Counted from the first letter of the stretch, positions 18,048 through 27,904 are shown. The stretch is 64,000 bases of DNA from Azospirillum brasilense (GCF_001315015.1 NZ_CP012914.1:1980501-2044500); one strand, 5' to 3'. Made by a program: numbers and translations. Notes: generated by a model from the letters alone, not told the origin.

Positions 18048-19031
18048 ATGACGATCGTGGTCACCGGCGCGGCCGGTTTCATCGGCTCGCACGTCGCGGC
18101 GGCCTTGCTGGATCGCGGCGAGACGGTGTTGGGGATCGACAACCTCAACGACTACTATTCCGTGGCGTTGAAGGAGGCCCGTCTGGCCCGCCTCGCCAGC
18201 CGTCCCGGCTTCCGCTTCGTCAAGGCCGACGTGTCCGACCGCGCCGCCATCGAGGCGCTGGACCCCGATTTTGCCGACGCCACCGGCGTTGTCCATCTGG
18301 CCGCCCAGGCCGGCGTGCGCTATTCGCTGGAGAACCCCTACGCTTACGTCGACGCCAACGTCACCGGGCAGGTGGCGCTGCTGGAGGCGGCACGGCGCAT
18401 GCCGAAGCTGAAGCATTTCGTCTACGCCTCGACCTCCTCGGTCTACGGCGCCAACAAGAAGATGCCCTTCTCGGTGGAGGACCGCGTCGATTCCCCCATG
18501 TCCATCTACGCTGCGACCAAGAAGGCGGCGGAGATGATGACCTACGCCTACTGCCACCTCTACAAGTTTCCGGCGACCGGCCTGCGCTTCTTCACCGTCT
18601 ACGGTCCCTGGGGGCGTCCGGATATGGCCGCCTACCTGTTCGCCGACGCGATCATGGCGGGCCGCCCGATCCGCGTCTTCAACGAGGGCCGGATGAAGCG
18701 CGACTTCACCTTTGTCGAGGACATCGCGGCGGGCGTCCTGGCGGCGCTGGACCATCCGGCGACGCCCGACGTCAACGGTGCGCCTCACGCCGTCTACAAC
18801 CTCGGCAACAACCGGACCGAGGACCTGATGCGCTTCATCGGCATCATCGAGGAATCGTTGGGCCGCGAGGCGCTGAAGGTCATGGAGCCGTTGCAGATGG
18901 GCGACGTGCCGGAAACCACCGCCGACATCGAGGCGAGCCGCCGCGACCTGGGCTACGAGCCGAAGACGCCGATCGACGTCGGCCTGCCCCGCTTCATCGC
19001 GTGGTACAAGGACTATCACGGCATTGCCTGA
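18048..19031 (+). CDS. NAD-dependent epimerase, UDP-glucuronate 4-epimerase-like
   Basis: 327 residues from the ATG at 18048, which has AAGGA eight bases upstream; an ATG at 18039 is also in frame. Extended SDR: cofactor motif VVTGAAGFIGSHVA, catalytic YAATKKA, and the family-typical IDNLNDYYSVALKEARLARL and FFTVYGPWGRPDMA. These match UDP-glucuronate 4-epimerases, which give UDP-galacturonate for capsule or LPS. Substrate choice is from family resemblance. It starts a tight plus-strand polysaccharide block. Confidence 0.9.
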   Translation: MTIVVTGAAGFIGSHVAAALLDRGETVLGIDNLNDYYSVALKEARLARLASRPGFRFVKADVSDRAAIEALDPDFADATGVVHLAAQAGVRYSLENPYAYVDANVTGQVALLEAARRMPKLKHFVYASTSSVYGANKKMPFSVEDRVDSPMSIYAATKKAAEMMTYAYCHLYKFPATGLRFFTVYGPWGRPDMAAYLFADAIMAGRPIRVFNEGRMKRDFTFVEDIAAGVLAALDHPATPDVNGAPHAVYNLGNNRTEDLMRFIGIIEESLGREALKVMEPLQMGDVPETTADIEASRRDLGYEPKTPIDVGLPRFIAWYKDYHGIA

Positions 19032-20232
19032 GGCCCGCCCCGTGAACGCCAGCCCTGCAAAGGCCAGCCACAAGCTGATCTATCTGGTGACGGAGGACTG
19101 GTATTTCTGGTCCCACCGTCTGCCCATGGCCCGCGCCGCCCGCGAGGCCGGGTTCGAGGTCGCCGTCGCCACCCGCGTCGCCCAGCACGGCCCCCGCATC
19201 GAGGCGGAGGGGTTTCGCGTGCTGCCCCTGTCCTGGCAGCGCCGCAGCATCAACCCGGCGGGCGCCCTGTCCGCGGTGGCGGAGATCGCCGCGCTGTACC
19301 GGCGGGAAGCGCCCGATCTGGTCCACCACGTCGCCATGAAGCCGGTTCTGCTGGGCGGGCTGGCCGCCGGGCTGGCCGGGGTACCGGCGGTGGCGAATGC
19401 TCTGACCGGGCTGGGCTCTGCCTTCCTCGGCACCGGCGGGCTGAAATCCCGCATCGCCGGGGCGGTGGCGCGCCCGCTGCTGCGCACCGTGCTGAAGCGC
19501 CCGAACAGCCTGACCATCCTCCAGAACGAGGACGACCGGAAAACACTGGTGGCCGCCGGGCTGCTGCCCGACGAGCGGGCCTGGATCATCCGCGGTTCCG
19601 GCGTGGACACCGCCCATTATCAGGTTCTGCCCGAGCCGCCGGAACCGCCGGTGACGGTGGGCTGCGTCGCCCGCCTGCTGGCCGACAAGGGCGTCGGCCC
19701 GCTGGTCGAGGCGCAGCAGATGCTGCGGGCCAGGGGGCTGGACGTCCGGCTGCTGCTGGCCGGCACGCCCGATCCGGAAAACCCGACCTCGGTGACGCAG
19801 ACCGATCTGGACCGCTGGGCCGCCCTGCCCGGTGTCGAGCTGCCCGGCCACAGCGCCGACGTGCGGCAGGTCTGGGCGCGCTGCCACGTCGCCGTTCTGG
19901 CCTCCCGCCGCGAGGGGCTGCCGAAGAGCCTGCTGGAGGCCGCCGCCTGCGGCCGCGCCATCGTCGCCACCGACGTGCCGGGCTGCCGCGAGGTGGCGCA
20001 CGCCGGCGAAAACGCCCTCCTGGTCCCGCCCGACAACGCTGCGGCCCTGGCCGACGCGCTGGAGGTGCTGGTGCGCGACGCCGCCCTGCGCCGACGCTTC
20101 GGCGCCGCCAGCCGGCGTCTGGTCGAATCCGACATGGCGTCCGACCGGGTGGGTGCGAAGACGGTCGAGCTGTACCGCCGGCTGCTGGGGTCCGCCCAGC
20201 CCGGCGCGGCCCCGGTTGCGGAGGCATCATGA
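19024..20232 (+). CDS. glycosyltransferase family 4
   Basis: 402 residues from a TTG at 19024; a GTG at 19042 may be the true start, since the first conserved segment is KLIYLVTEDWYFWSHRLPMA. GT-B fold: an N-terminal Rossmann lobe, and a C-terminal lobe with VGCVARLLADKGV, LASRREGLPKSLLEAAACG (the EX7E-type donor site) and ATDVPGCREV. Retaining enzymes of this class add a sugar from a nucleotide donor to a lipid-linked glycan on the cytoplasmic face. The start overlaps the epimerase end and the stop overlaps the next ATG, so the genes are coupled. Confidence 0.92.
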   Translation: MPEARPVNASPAKASHKLIYLVTEDWYFWSHRLPMARAAREAGFEVAVATRVAQHGPRIEAEGFRVLPLSWQRRSINPAGALSAVAEIAALYRREAPDLVHHVAMKPVLLGGLAAGLAGVPAVANALTGLGSAFLGTGGLKSRIAGAVARPLLRTVLKRPNSLTILQNEDDRKTLVAAGLLPDERAWIIRGSGVDTAHYQVLPEPPEPPVTVGCVARLLADKGVGPLVEAQQMLRARGLDVRLLLAGTPDPENPTSVTQTDLDRWAALPGVELPGHSADVRQVWARCHVAVLASRREGLPKSLLEAAACGRAIVATDVPGCREVAHAGENALLVPPDNAAALADALEVLVRDAALRRRFGAASRRLVESDMASDRVGAKTVELYRRLLGSAQPGAAPVAEAS

Positions 20233-21230
20233 GCGGCCCTCTGGCCCTGTTCCTTTCTTTGGCCGGCAGCTTCGCGCTGTCCTGGCTGCTGACCGGGCGA
20301 GTGCTCGCCTATCTGCGGCACAGGGCGATCCTCGATCACCCGAACGACCGCTCCAGCCACTCCATCCCGACGCCGCGCGGTGGCGGCTGGGGAGTCATGC
20401 TGACCCTGCTGCCCGTCTGGACGCTGATCGCCGTGACGGCGGACGATCCGCTGCGGGCGCTGCCCATCCTGGCCGGGACAGTGGCGCTGATGGCGGTGTC
20501 CTGGATGGACGACCGGCGCGGGCTGGGGCCGAAGCCGCGCTTCCTCGCCCAGATCGCCGCGGTGGCCGCCGGAATCAGCGCATTGCCCGGCGAGGGGCTG
20601 GTCTTCCAAGGGCTGCTGCCCTTCTGGGCGGACCGGCTGGTGGCTGCGGTCGGCTGGCTGTGGTTCGTGAACCTGTTCAATTTCATGGACGGCATCGACG
20701 GGCTGGCCGGCGGCGAGGCCGCATCCATCGGTGCCGGGCTGGCTCTGGTCGCCTCCCTCGGAGCGCTCGACCCTTCGCTGCCGCTCTATGGGCTGTCTGC
20801 GGCGGGGGCCGCATTGGGTTTCCTGGTGTGGAACTGGCACCCCGCCAAGCTCTTCATGGGCGATGTCGGCAGCGTGCCGCTGGGCTTCACGCTGGGCTGG
20901 CTGCTGCTCGCCATGGCGGCGGCAGGGCTGTGGGTGGCAGCGCTTCTCATCCCCGCCTATTTCCTGGCCGACGCCACCGTCACCCTGCTGCGCCGTCTGG
21001 CCGAAGGCAAGAAGGTCTGGCAGGCCCACCGCGAACATTTCTATCAGAAGGCCACCCAGCGCGGGCGCAACCACGCCCAGGTGGTTCGTCTGGTCCTGGC
21101 GCTGAACGCCGCGCTGCTTCTGCTGGCCGTGGCGTCTCTGGCGCTCGGCTGGACGGTGCTGCCGGCGGGAGCCGCGGCGGTCGTGCTGCTGCTGGCCCTG
21201 CTGGCGCGGCCTGTGCGGGCGGCGGCGTGA
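20229..21230 (+). CDS. polyprenyl-phosphate sugar-1-phosphate transferase, WbpL/MraY family
   Basis: 333 residues with about ten membrane helices. The signature NLFNFMDGIDGLAGGEA and the metal-site loop HPAKLFMGDVGSVPLGF are those of the MraY/WecA/WbpL superfamily, and LDHPNDRSSHSIPTPRGGG is the cytoplasmic loop 1. These enzymes put the first sugar-1-phosphate on undecaprenyl phosphate, starting O-antigen synthesis. Neighbouring WbpV- and WbpM-like genes make the WbpL function, with a deoxy-N-acetylhexosamine donor, more likely than a cell-wall role. The ATG overlaps the GT4 stop (ATGA). Confidence 0.92.
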   Translation: MSGPLALFLSLAGSFALSWLLTGRVLAYLRHRAILDHPNDRSSHSIPTPRGGGWGVMLTLLPVWTLIAVTADDPLRALPILAGTVALMAVSWMDDRRGLGPKPRFLAQIAAVAAGISALPGEGLVFQGLLPFWADRLVAAVGWLWFVNLFNFMDGIDGLAGGEAASIGAGLALVASLGALDPSLPLYGLSAAGAALGFLVWNWHPAKLFMGDVGSVPLGFTLGWLLLAMAAAGLWVAALLIPAYFLADATVTLLRRLAEGKKVWQAHREHFYQKATQRGRNHAQVVRLVLALNAALLLLAVASLALGWTVLPAGAAAVVLLLALLARPVRAAA

Positions 21231-22183
21231 TGCGCGTCCTGGTCACCGGGGCCACCGGTTTCGTCGCGCGGACGGTCGTCCCCCTGCTGGTGGAGCGCGG
21301 CCACAGCGTGCGCGCCGTGGTCCGCCGTCCCGACGCGCAGGTTCCGCAAGCCGTGGACACCGTCACCATCGGCGACATCGGCCCTGCCACCGCCTGGGGC
21401 AACGCGCTCCAGGGCATGGACGCGGTGGTCCATCTGGCCGCCCGCGTCCATGTCATGCGGGACCGCGAATCCGATCCGCTGGCGGCCTTCCGCCGCGTCA
21501 ACACCGCCGGCACCCGCGTGCTGGCCGAAGCCGCAGCGGCGGCCGGCGTCAAGCGGATGGTCTATCTCAGCAGCGTGAAGGCGCTGGCCGACGAGAGCCG
21601 CCCCGACGAGCTGAGCGAGGAGACCGAGCCCGATCCGCATTCCCCCTACGGCATCTCCAAGCTGGAGGCCGAACGGGCGCTGGCGGAGATCTCGGCCCGC
21701 ACCGGGCTGGAGGCCGTGGTGATCCGCCCGCCGCTGGTCTACGGCCCCGGCGTGGGCGGCAACTTCCTGCGGCTGATGCAGGCGGTGGACCGCGGCATCC
21801 CCTTGCCCCTGGGCGCCCTGGAGAACCGACGCAGCCTGATCTTCGTGGGCAACCTCGCCGACGCCATCCAGGAGTGCCTGACCCACCCGCAGGCGGCGGG
21901 CGGTCGGTTCCTGGTCCATGACGGGCGTCCGATGTCCACGGCGGAGCTGGTGCGGGCCATCGCGGAGGCGCTGGGCAAGCCCGCGCGCCTTCTGCCCGTG
22001 CCGCCGTCGCTCCTGACCCTCGCCGCGCGGCTGGCCCGGCGGGAGGCCATGCTGGACCGCGTCGCCGGCTCGCTGGTGATCGACGACGGGGCCATCCGCC
22101 GCGCGCTGAACTGGCGCCCGCCCTGCTACCCCGCGTACGGCTTGCGCCTGACCGCCGAATGGTTCAAAGCTGTGCGCGGCTGA
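21230..22183 (+). CDS. SDR-family 4-keto reductase/epimerase, WbpV-like
   Basis: 317 residues, ATG at 21230 overlapping the previous stop (TGATG). Extended SDR with VLVTGATGFVARTVVPLLVE, HLAARVHVM, and catalytic YGISKLEAE. The first motif has A where many relatives have G at the last glycine position. P. aeruginosa WbpV and Rhizobium WreQ are such enzymes: they reduce the 4-keto-6-deoxy-GlcNAc product of the dehydratase to QuiNAc. Presence between WbpL-like and WbpM-like genes argues for this role. A long antisense-free frame runs upstream from 19832 but is only a shadow of the two genes before. Confidence 0.88.
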   Translation: MRVLVTGATGFVARTVVPLLVERGHSVRAVVRRPDAQVPQAVDTVTIGDIGPATAWGNALQGMDAVVHLAARVHVMRDRESDPLAAFRRVNTAGTRVLAEAAAAAGVKRMVYLSSVKALADESRPDELSEETEPDPHSPYGISKLEAERALAEISARTGLEAVVIRPPLVYGPGVGGNFLRLMQAVDRGIPLPLGALENRRSLIFVGNLADAIQECLTHPQAAGGRFLVHDGRPMSTAELVRAIAEALGKPARLLPVPPSLLTLAARLARREAMLDRVAGSLVIDDGAIRRALNWRPPCYPAYGLRLTAEWFKAVRG

Positions 22184-22254
22184 ACGGCCAAGATGGGCCT
22201 GGGATTTCCCGAAAGGGAGCAGCCCCGGCGAAGCGATAGTCTAAGGTAAAGCGC

Positions 22255-24219
22255 ATGCGTATCCCGTCTCCGCGGGCGTCCCTCGTCTACCTGCACGATC
22301 TGACGATGACGGCCGCTGCCCTGATCGTGGCTCTGTATCTGCGCGTGGGCGAGCAGGCGTTCCAGGAATACAGAGACCCGCTGCTGACCGGCCTGCCCAT
22401 CCTGGTGCTGATCGCGGCGGTGGTGTTCCGCTTCTCCGGGCTGTATCGCGGCATCTGGCGCTACGCCTCCGTTCCCGATCTGGCGCAGCTTCTGCGTGCG
22501 GTCACGACGGTGGTGCTGTGCTTCCTGGCGGTCATGTTCCTGCTGACCCGGCTTGAGGCCCTGCCGCGCTCCCTGCCGGTCATCCTGTGGTTCGTGCAAC
22601 TCGTTCTGCTGGGCGGGCCGCGTTTCGCCTACCGCCTTTTGAAAGACCGGCGTCTCGGCCTCCATGATCGGCAAGCGGGGGGGGTGCCGCGCATCCCGGT
22701 GCTCCTGCTCGGCGTCAGCGACGCGGCGGAGCTGTTCATCCGCTCGCTGGACCAGAACGCCGGCGCCGCCTACCGGGTGGTCGGCCTGCTCGATGACAAG
22801 AACCGGCGCATCGGCCACGCCATCCGCGGCGTGCCGGTGCTGGGCGGCCCCGACGACCTCTCCCGCGTGGTCGAGGATCTGGCGCAGCGCGGCGACCGCC
22901 CGCAGCGCCTGATCGTCGCCAAGGGTCAGGCCGACGTGCCCGGCACCGTGCTGCGCGATCTGCTGGAGCAGGCGGAATCGCTCGGCCTGTCCATGGCCCG
23001 CCTGCCCAGCCTGACCGAGTTCAAGTCGGCGCTGGGGGAAGGCAAGATCGAGGTGCGCCCGATCGCGCTGGAGGATCTGCTGGGCCGCCCCCAGGCGGTT
23101 CTCGACCGCGGCGCCATCGCCAGCCTCGTCACCGGGCGGCGCGTCGTCGTCACCGGAGCGGGCGGCACCATCGGCAGCGAACTGGTCCGCCAGATCGCCG
23201 CTCTCAAGCCGGAAACGCTGACCCTGGTCGACGCCGGGGAGTTCAACCTCTACAGCATCGAGATGGAGGTGCGGGAGCGCTTCCCCGCCCTGGCGCTCCA
23301 GGCGGTGATCGCCGACGTGCGCGACCGCGACCGCATCTTCCGCCTGTTCCAGGCGCAGCGCCCGCACATGGTCTTCCACGCCGCGGCGCTGAAGCATGTG
23401 CCGCTGGTGGAGGCCAACCCGGCGGAAGGCGCTCTGACCAACGTCATCGGCACCCGCAACGTCGCCGACGCAGCGAGGGCCAACGGCTGTCAGGCGATGG
23501 TCCTGGTGTCCACCGACAAGGCGATCCGCCCGACCAGCGTGATGGGCGCCACCAAGCGCTTCGCCGAATGCTATTGTCAGGCGCTCGATATGCTGCCGCC
23601 GCGCGATGGCGGCGAGACGGCGACCCGCTACATGACGGTCCGCTTCGGCAACGTGCTGGGTTCCAGCGGGTCGGTGGTGCCGCTGTTCACCCGCCAGCTC
23701 GCCAAGGGCGGCCCGCTGACCGTCACCCATCCCGACATGCGCCGCTATTTCATGACGGTGCGGGAGGCGGTGGAACTGGTGCTCCAGGCCTCGGCCCACG
23801 GCGTGGCCCGCCTGGAGGATCGCGGCAAGGTGCTGGTTCTCGACATGGGCGAGCCGGTGAAGATCGTCGACCTCGCGCGGCAGATGATCCGGCTGGCCGG
23901 TTACCGGCCCGGCCACGACATCAGGATCGAGTTCACCGGCCTGCGCCCCGGCGAGAAGCTGTTTGAGGAGATACTGACCTCGACCGAGGCCCCGTCGCGC
24001 ACGGAGGCCGACGGCGTGTTCCTCGCCTCGCCCCGCGTGATCGATTACGCCCTCATCAACCGCGCGCTGGGCGAGCTGGAAACGGCGGCACGGGCGGGGG
24101 ATGCGGAGCGGGTGATGACCATCCTGTCCAACATCGTCCCCGACTTCCGTGCGGAGGCCGTCCTGCCGCCGCCGAGCGCCTTCGGCAACGCTGCGGCAAC
24201 CGGCGAGGCGGATCGCTAA
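22255..24219 (+). CDS. UDP-GlcNAc 4,6-dehydratase-like membrane protein, WbpM/CapD family
   Basis: 654 residues. Four membrane helices in the first 140 residues, then an upper Rossmann region (about 145-290) and the catalytic SDR domain (about 295-610): VVTGAGGTIGSELV binds NADP, and STDKAIRPTSVMGATKR carries the active site. Met stands where most SDRs have the catalytic Tyr, as in the long WbpM-type enzymes. The product is a 4-keto-6-deoxy sugar nucleotide for QuiNAc or FucNAc. It lies 71 bases after the WbpV-like gene and ends the block before a good terminator. Confidence 0.93.
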   Translation: MRIPSPRASLVYLHDLTMTAAALIVALYLRVGEQAFQEYRDPLLTGLPILVLIAAVVFRFSGLYRGIWRYASVPDLAQLLRAVTTVVLCFLAVMFLLTRLEALPRSLPVILWFVQLVLLGGPRFAYRLLKDRRLGLHDRQAGGVPRIPVLLLGVSDAAELFIRSLDQNAGAAYRVVGLLDDKNRRIGHAIRGVPVLGGPDDLSRVVEDLAQRGDRPQRLIVAKGQADVPGTVLRDLLEQAESLGLSMARLPSLTEFKSALGEGKIEVRPIALEDLLGRPQAVLDRGAIASLVTGRRVVVTGAGGTIGSELVRQIAALKPETLTLVDAGEFNLYSIEMEVRERFPALALQAVIADVRDRDRIFRLFQAQRPHMVFHAAALKHVPLVEANPAEGALTNVIGTRNVADAARANGCQAMVLVSTDKAIRPTSVMGATKRFAECYCQALDMLPPRDGGETATRYMTVRFGNVLGSSGSVVPLFTRQLAKGGPLTVTHPDMRRYFMTVREAVELVLQASAHGVARLEDRGKVLVLDMGEPVKIVDLARQMIRLAGYRPGHDIRIEFTGLRPGEKLFEEILTSTEAPSRTEADGVFLASPRVIDYALINRALGELETAARAGDAERVMTILSNIVPDFRAEAVLPPPSAFGNAAATGEADR

Positions 24220-24261
24220 CCAAGGTGGCGACGACGGACGGTGCGCGAACCGCGCGTGACC

Positions 24262-24289
24262 ATGGGCGGGGATTTCCCCGCCCATTTTT
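24262..24289 (+). terminator. intrinsic terminator after the wbpM-like gene
   Basis: An 11-base perfect inverted repeat (24262-24272 with 24275-24285, ATGGGCGGGGA) runs straight into TTTTT. It closes the polysaccharide operon 43 bases after its last stop codon. Confidence 0.9.
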
Positions 24290-24400
24290 CTTTGCTGAAA
24301 AGGCACTTCACCGCTTGCATCAGCGCAGAGCCTGTGGCATAACCCGCGCCACTTCGACGGTTGGCCGCAAGTTCTTTCCGGCCAACGACACCGTCCCGGC

Positions 24401-24475
<75 letters not shown>

Positions 24476-24569
24476 TCCTCCCCCTTCATGATTTCTTCCA
24501 GAATGCTGAAGCGCAGCCGTTGACCGGCTTGCGTGGCTTTTTGCGTTCTGCACTCAGCGATGGATCTGG

Positions 24570-24638
24570 GCCTTTGCCCCCACCCCAACCCTTTCCCGCT
24601 TCGCAGGAGAGGGAAAGGGTTGGGGTGGGGGCAAAGGC
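24570..24638. repeat. palindromic repeat, copy A (28-bp arms)
   Basis: A perfect 28-base inverted repeat (24570-24597 and 24611-24638) around a 13-base loop. The arm contains CCCCACCCCAACCCTTTCCC, close to the CCCTCACCCCAACCCTCTCC-like core of the three longer repeats elsewhere in this window. It lies between tRNA-Thr and the 3' end of pal. Confidence 0.85.
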
Positions 24639-24670
24639 TCGCCAAACCAGGCACCCTCCCCCAACGCCCA

Positions 24671-24711
24671 AAAAGAAAAACGCCGCCCCGGATCGCTCCG
24701 GAGCGGCGTTT
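24671..24711 (-). terminator. intrinsic terminator of pal / tol operon
   Basis: Read on the minus strand, a 9-base stem AAACGCCGC/GCGGCGTTT (24703-24711 with 24678-24686) with further GC pairing inside is followed by a T-rich run ending near 24671. It lies 28 bases after the pal stop. Confidence 0.85.
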
Positions 24712-24738
24712 CCCTTGGAACCCGGACGGGCGCCGTCG

Positions 24739-25215
24739 TTAGTCGACGACGGTCACGCCACGGCGGTTCTGCGCCCAGGAGGCCTCGTTCGAGCCGAGGA
24801 CCGCCGGCTTCTCCTTGCCGTAGGAGATGACCTTGACGCGCGAGGCGTTGATGCCGCCGGCGACGAGGTAATTCTTCACCGAGTTGGCGCGACGCTCGCC
24901 CAGGGCGAGGTTGTACTCGCGGGTGCCGCGCTCGTCGGCGTGGCCTTCGACGGTCACGGTGACGTTCGGGTACTGCTTCAGCCAGGAAGCCTGACGGTCC
25001 AGGGTGGCGCGAGCCTCCGGAGCCAGGTCGTAGCGGTCGAGACCGAAGAACACGCGGTCGCCGACGTTGACGACCAGGTCTTCCTGCGAGCCCGGACGGA
25101 TCTGGCTGGACGTGGCGGCGCCAGAAGCGTTGGCGTTGCCGGCATCCTTCGGAGCGGTTTCGCAAGCGGCAACCAGAGCGACGGCGGCGATCAGGCTCAG
25201 ATACTTGATACGCAT
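24739..25215 (-). CDS. pal: peptidoglycan-associated lipoprotein
   Basis: 158 residues from the ATG at 25213-25215. Signal peptide MRIKYLSLIAAVALVAAC with a lipobox whose Cys becomes acylated. The OmpA-like domain (about 50-155) has VEGHADERGTREYNLALGER, with the Asp and Arg that bind diaminopimelate in peptidoglycan. Pal links the outer membrane to the wall and works with TolA-TolB in constriction of the outer membrane at division. The 148-base gap to tolB may carry its own promoter. Confidence 0.97.
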   Translation of the reverse strand: MRIKYLSLIAAVALVAACETAPKDAGNANASGAATSSQIRPGSQEDLVVNVGDRVFFGLDRYDLAPEARATLDRQASWLKQYPNVTVTVEGHADERGTREYNLALGERRANSVKNYLVAGGINASRVKVISYGKEKPAVLGSNEASWAQNRRGVTVVD

Positions 25216-25363
25216 GTTAAATGACCCCCTAAGCGACACGAGATGTTTTGACCGGATTGTGGAGAAAGAACGCCGCCGACTTCCGCCAGACCCCGACGGA
25301 AGTACCGACTTCCGGCCTTCGTCTTGAGCGTCGTTCTTGCGCGCGCAAAATAGGGCTACTCCA

Positions 25364-26716
25364 CTAGGGAATCAAGGGCGACCATGCGGGATCGGAGCCG
25401 TCGAGCGGAGTGATCACACGGCGTTCGTTTGCCCCCGTCACGTCGATCGTGTAGAGCTTCGCGCTTCGCCCGCGGCCGTCGCCGGCCGGAACATCGCGGA
25501 AGAAGCTCAGCACGCGGCCGTTCGGCGCCCAGGTCGGGCCTTCCACATGGAACGACTCGGTCAGGATGCGCTCGCCGGTGCCGTCCGGACGGATGACACC
25601 CAGGGCGAAGTTGCTGCCGCGCTGGCGGGTGAAGGCGATCAGATCACCGCGCGGCGACCACACCGGGGTGCCGTAGCGGCCCTCGCCGAAGGTCAGCCGC
25701 TTCTGCCCCGAACCGTCCGCGCCCATGATGTAGAGCTGCTGGCTGCCGCCGCGGTCCGACTCGAAGACGATGCGCTGGCCGTCCGGCGAGTAACTGGGGC
25801 CGGTGTCGATGCCCGGCGAATCGGTGAGCTGGGTCTGGCGGCGGGTGCGCAGGTCCAGGGCGTAGATGTCGGTGTTGCCGTTCTGCGCCATGCTCATGAC
25901 GACCTTGTTGCCGTCCGGCGAGAAGCGCGGGGCGAAGGTCATGCCGACGAAGTCGCCGAGGACTTCCTGGCGGCCGCTGTCGATGTTGAACAGGTACACG
26001 CGCGGCTTCTTGTTGAAGTACGACATGTAGGTGATTTCCTGGGTCGCCGGCGAGAAGCGCGGCGTCAGGACGAGGTTCTTGCCATCGGTCAGGAACTGAT
26101 GGTTCTCACCGTCCTGGTCCATGATGGCGAGCTGCTTCTTGCGCGCGTTGGCCGGGCCGGATTCGGCCACGTAGACGATGCGCGTGTCGAAATAGCCCTC
26201 TTCGCCGGTCAGCCGCTTGTAAATGGCGTCGGCGACGATGTGGGCGATGCGGCGCCAGCTGTCGGCGGTCGCGGTGTAGCTCAGCCCCTGCATGTACTGG
26301 CCGGCGGCGACGTCCCACAGGCGGAAGTCGACCTTCATGCGGCCGTCGCCCATGGCGGTGGTGTTGCCGGCGACCAGCGCCTGGGCGCCGACGGCGCGCC
26401 AGTCCTGGTAGCGCGGCTCGCCGGAGCGGAGCTGGTCCGGGGTCTGCAGGAAGCCCTTGGGGTCGAGCGGCCTGAACAGGCCCGACCGCTCCAGATCGGC
26501 GGCGACCACCTTTGAGATGTCCGAGCCGACCTGCGCCTCGCGCCCGCCGGCACCGGCGAAGCTGGTGATGGCGATCGGCAGCGGCTCGACCACGCCCTTG
26601 GTGATGTCGATTCGCACCTCGGCGCGGGCCGGGGCGGGCGCCGCGACGCCGAGGGCGAGCAGCAGAGCGCCGGCGCAACCGGCGGCCTTCAGCAGGAGCC
26701 TCGTCTTCTTCGTCAT
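25364..26716 (-). CDS. tolB: Tol-Pal system protein TolB
   Basis: 450 residues from the ATG at 26714-26716, two bases after the tolA stop. Signal peptide ([20 protein letters not shown] to ARAE), N-terminal alpha/beta domain (about 35-160) and a six-bladed beta-propeller with repeated [27 protein letters not shown] and [12 protein letters not shown] motifs. It is periplasmic, binding Pal through the propeller and TolA through its N-terminus. Confidence 0.97.
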   Translation of the reverse strand: MTKKTRLLLKAAGCAGALLLALGVAAPAPARAEVRIDITKGVVEPLPIAITSFAGAGGREAQVGSDISKVVAADLERSGLFRPLDPKGFLQTPDQLRSGEPRYQDWRAVGAQALVAGNTTAMGDGRMKVDFRLWDVAAGQYMQGLSYTATADSWRRIAHIVADAIYKRLTGEEGYFDTRIVYVAESGPANARKKQLAIMDQDGENHQFLTDGKNLVLTPRFSPATQEITYMSYFNKKPRVYLFNIDSGRQEVLGDFVGMTFAPRFSPDGNKVVMSMAQNGNTDIYALDLRTRRQTQLTDSPGIDTGPSYSPDGQRIVFESDRGGSQQLYIMGADGSGQKRLTFGEGRYGTPVWSPRGDLIAFTRQRGSNFALGVIRPDGTGERILTESFHVEGPTWAPNGRVLSFFRDVPAGDGRGRSAKLYTIDVTGANERRVITPLDGSDPAWSPLIP

Positions 26717-26718
26717 GG

Positions 26719-27876
26719 TCAGAACATGTCCCTCGGGTCGAAATTGAACACGAAGTAACGCCACTCTTCATACCGGGCGGGCGTGAAGTCGCCGGAGAAC
26801 TCGCCGATGGGCAGGGGGCTGGTTTTGCGGATCGCGCGGATCGCCGCATCGACCGATGCCCGGAAGGCGGCATCGGAGCGGTAGCGGGCCTCGTATTTCG
26901 GATCGGCGGTGACGTTCAGCACCGTTCCGTCGCGGCTCAGTTCCACGCGAAGCTCGACCTGCATGTTTCCGGCGTCCTTGCGGCCCGGATCGAAGTTCCA
27001 GTTCTTGCCGACCGCGCCGCGGATGCCGTCGATGGCGCGCCCGGACGGCTTGAACGGCTTGTCCGGACCGTTCACCGCCTTGGCAGCCCCCGAGGGCGCC
27101 GGCGACGCGGCCGCGTGCTGGGTCGGCTTGGCGTCGGCCTTGCTCTCCGACGCCGCCGGCTTGGCCGGGGCGTTCTTCTGAACGTTCTTCAGAAGGTCGG
27201 CCAGCGCGTCGGTCTTCTCCGGCGGCTTCTCCGGCTTCTTCGGCTCGGCCTTCGGAGGCTCGGGCTTGGCCGGCTCGGGCTTCTTGGGCTCGGGCTTGGG
27301 CGGTTCCGGTTTGGCCGGCTCCGGCTTCGGCGGCTCGGGCTTCTTCGGCTCCGGCTTTGGGGGCTCGGGCTTGGGAGGCTCAGGCTTCGGCGGTTCCGGT
27401 TTGGGCGGCTCCGGCTTCGGAGGCTGCGGCTTCGGTTCCGGCTTGGGCTCGGGCGGCTTGACCACCGGCGCCGGCGCCGGATCGGGCGGCGGCGGGGGCG
27501 GCGCCGGCTTGGGCGGCGGCGGCGGTTCGCGCGCCGGGGGCGGCGTCACCTGGGCGACCTTGGGCGGCTCCGGAACCTTCGGCTCGGGCCGGGGCGGCGG
27601 CGGGGGCGGCGGCTCGCTGGCCGGTTCCGGCGGCGCGGGGGCCGGCGGACTCGGCTTGGCCTCGGGGACCGGCGGCTTGGGGGCCGCATTCGGGACAGGC
27701 GGCTTCGGCTCGCCCTTGTCGACGCGCGCGGCCTGCGTCACCTCGCCCATGTCCACGATCTCGATCGGGATGGACTCGGGGATGTCCAGCTTGCGATCGC
27801 TGGGCGGCATGCCGAGCACGAACAGCGCGACCAGCGCGACGTGCAGCGTTGCCGAGGCGATCAGGGGTTTGCGCAT
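26719..27876 (-). CDS. tolA: TolA, energy transducer with Pro-Lys-Glu repeat linker
   Basis: 385 residues. N-terminal membrane helix (about 5-22), then a very long low-complexity linker (about 50-225) made of [13 protein letters not shown] repeats, and a C-terminal TolA domain III (about 275-385) with [20 protein letters not shown]. It spans the periplasm and couples TolQR proton flow to TolB-Pal. E. coli TolA has an Ala/Lys/Glu-rich helical linker; here it is Pro-rich, more like TonB, so probably an extended polyproline rod. The gene also gives long shadow frames on the other strand because of the repeats. Confidence 0.95.
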   Translation of the reverse strand: MRKPLIASATLHVALVALFVLGMPPSDRKLDIPESIPIEIVDMGEVTQAARVDKGEPKPPVPNAAPKPPVPEAKPSPPAPAPPEPASEPPPPPPPRPEPKVPEPPKVAQVTPPPAREPPPPPKPAPPPPPPDPAPAPVVKPPEPKPEPKPQPPKPEPPKPEPPKPEPPKPEPPKPEPKKPEPPKPEPAKPEPPKPEPKKPEPAKPEPPKAEPKKPEKPPEKTDALADLLKNVQKNAPAKPAASESKADAKPTQHAAASPAPSGAAKAVNGPDKPFKPSGRAIDGIRGAVGKNWNFDPGRKDAGNMQVELRVELSRDGTVLNVTADPKYEARYRSDAAFRASVDAAIRAIRKTSPLPIGEFSGDFTPARYEEWRYFVFNFDPRDMF

Positions 27877-27904
27877 GGGTCAGCCTTCAACTCGCCGTGG
27901 CGTC

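Noticed and set aside
19832..22183. Very long plus-strand frame of 783 codons
   Set aside because: Only its last 317 codons are a gene (the WbpV-like protein). The rest is a GC-rich shadow of the GT4 and WbpL-like genes in another frame.
24540..24660. Repeats considered as CRISPR or an attachment site next to tRNA-Thr
   Set aside because: There is a single inverted repeat, no spacer array, no duplicated tRNA end and no integrase.
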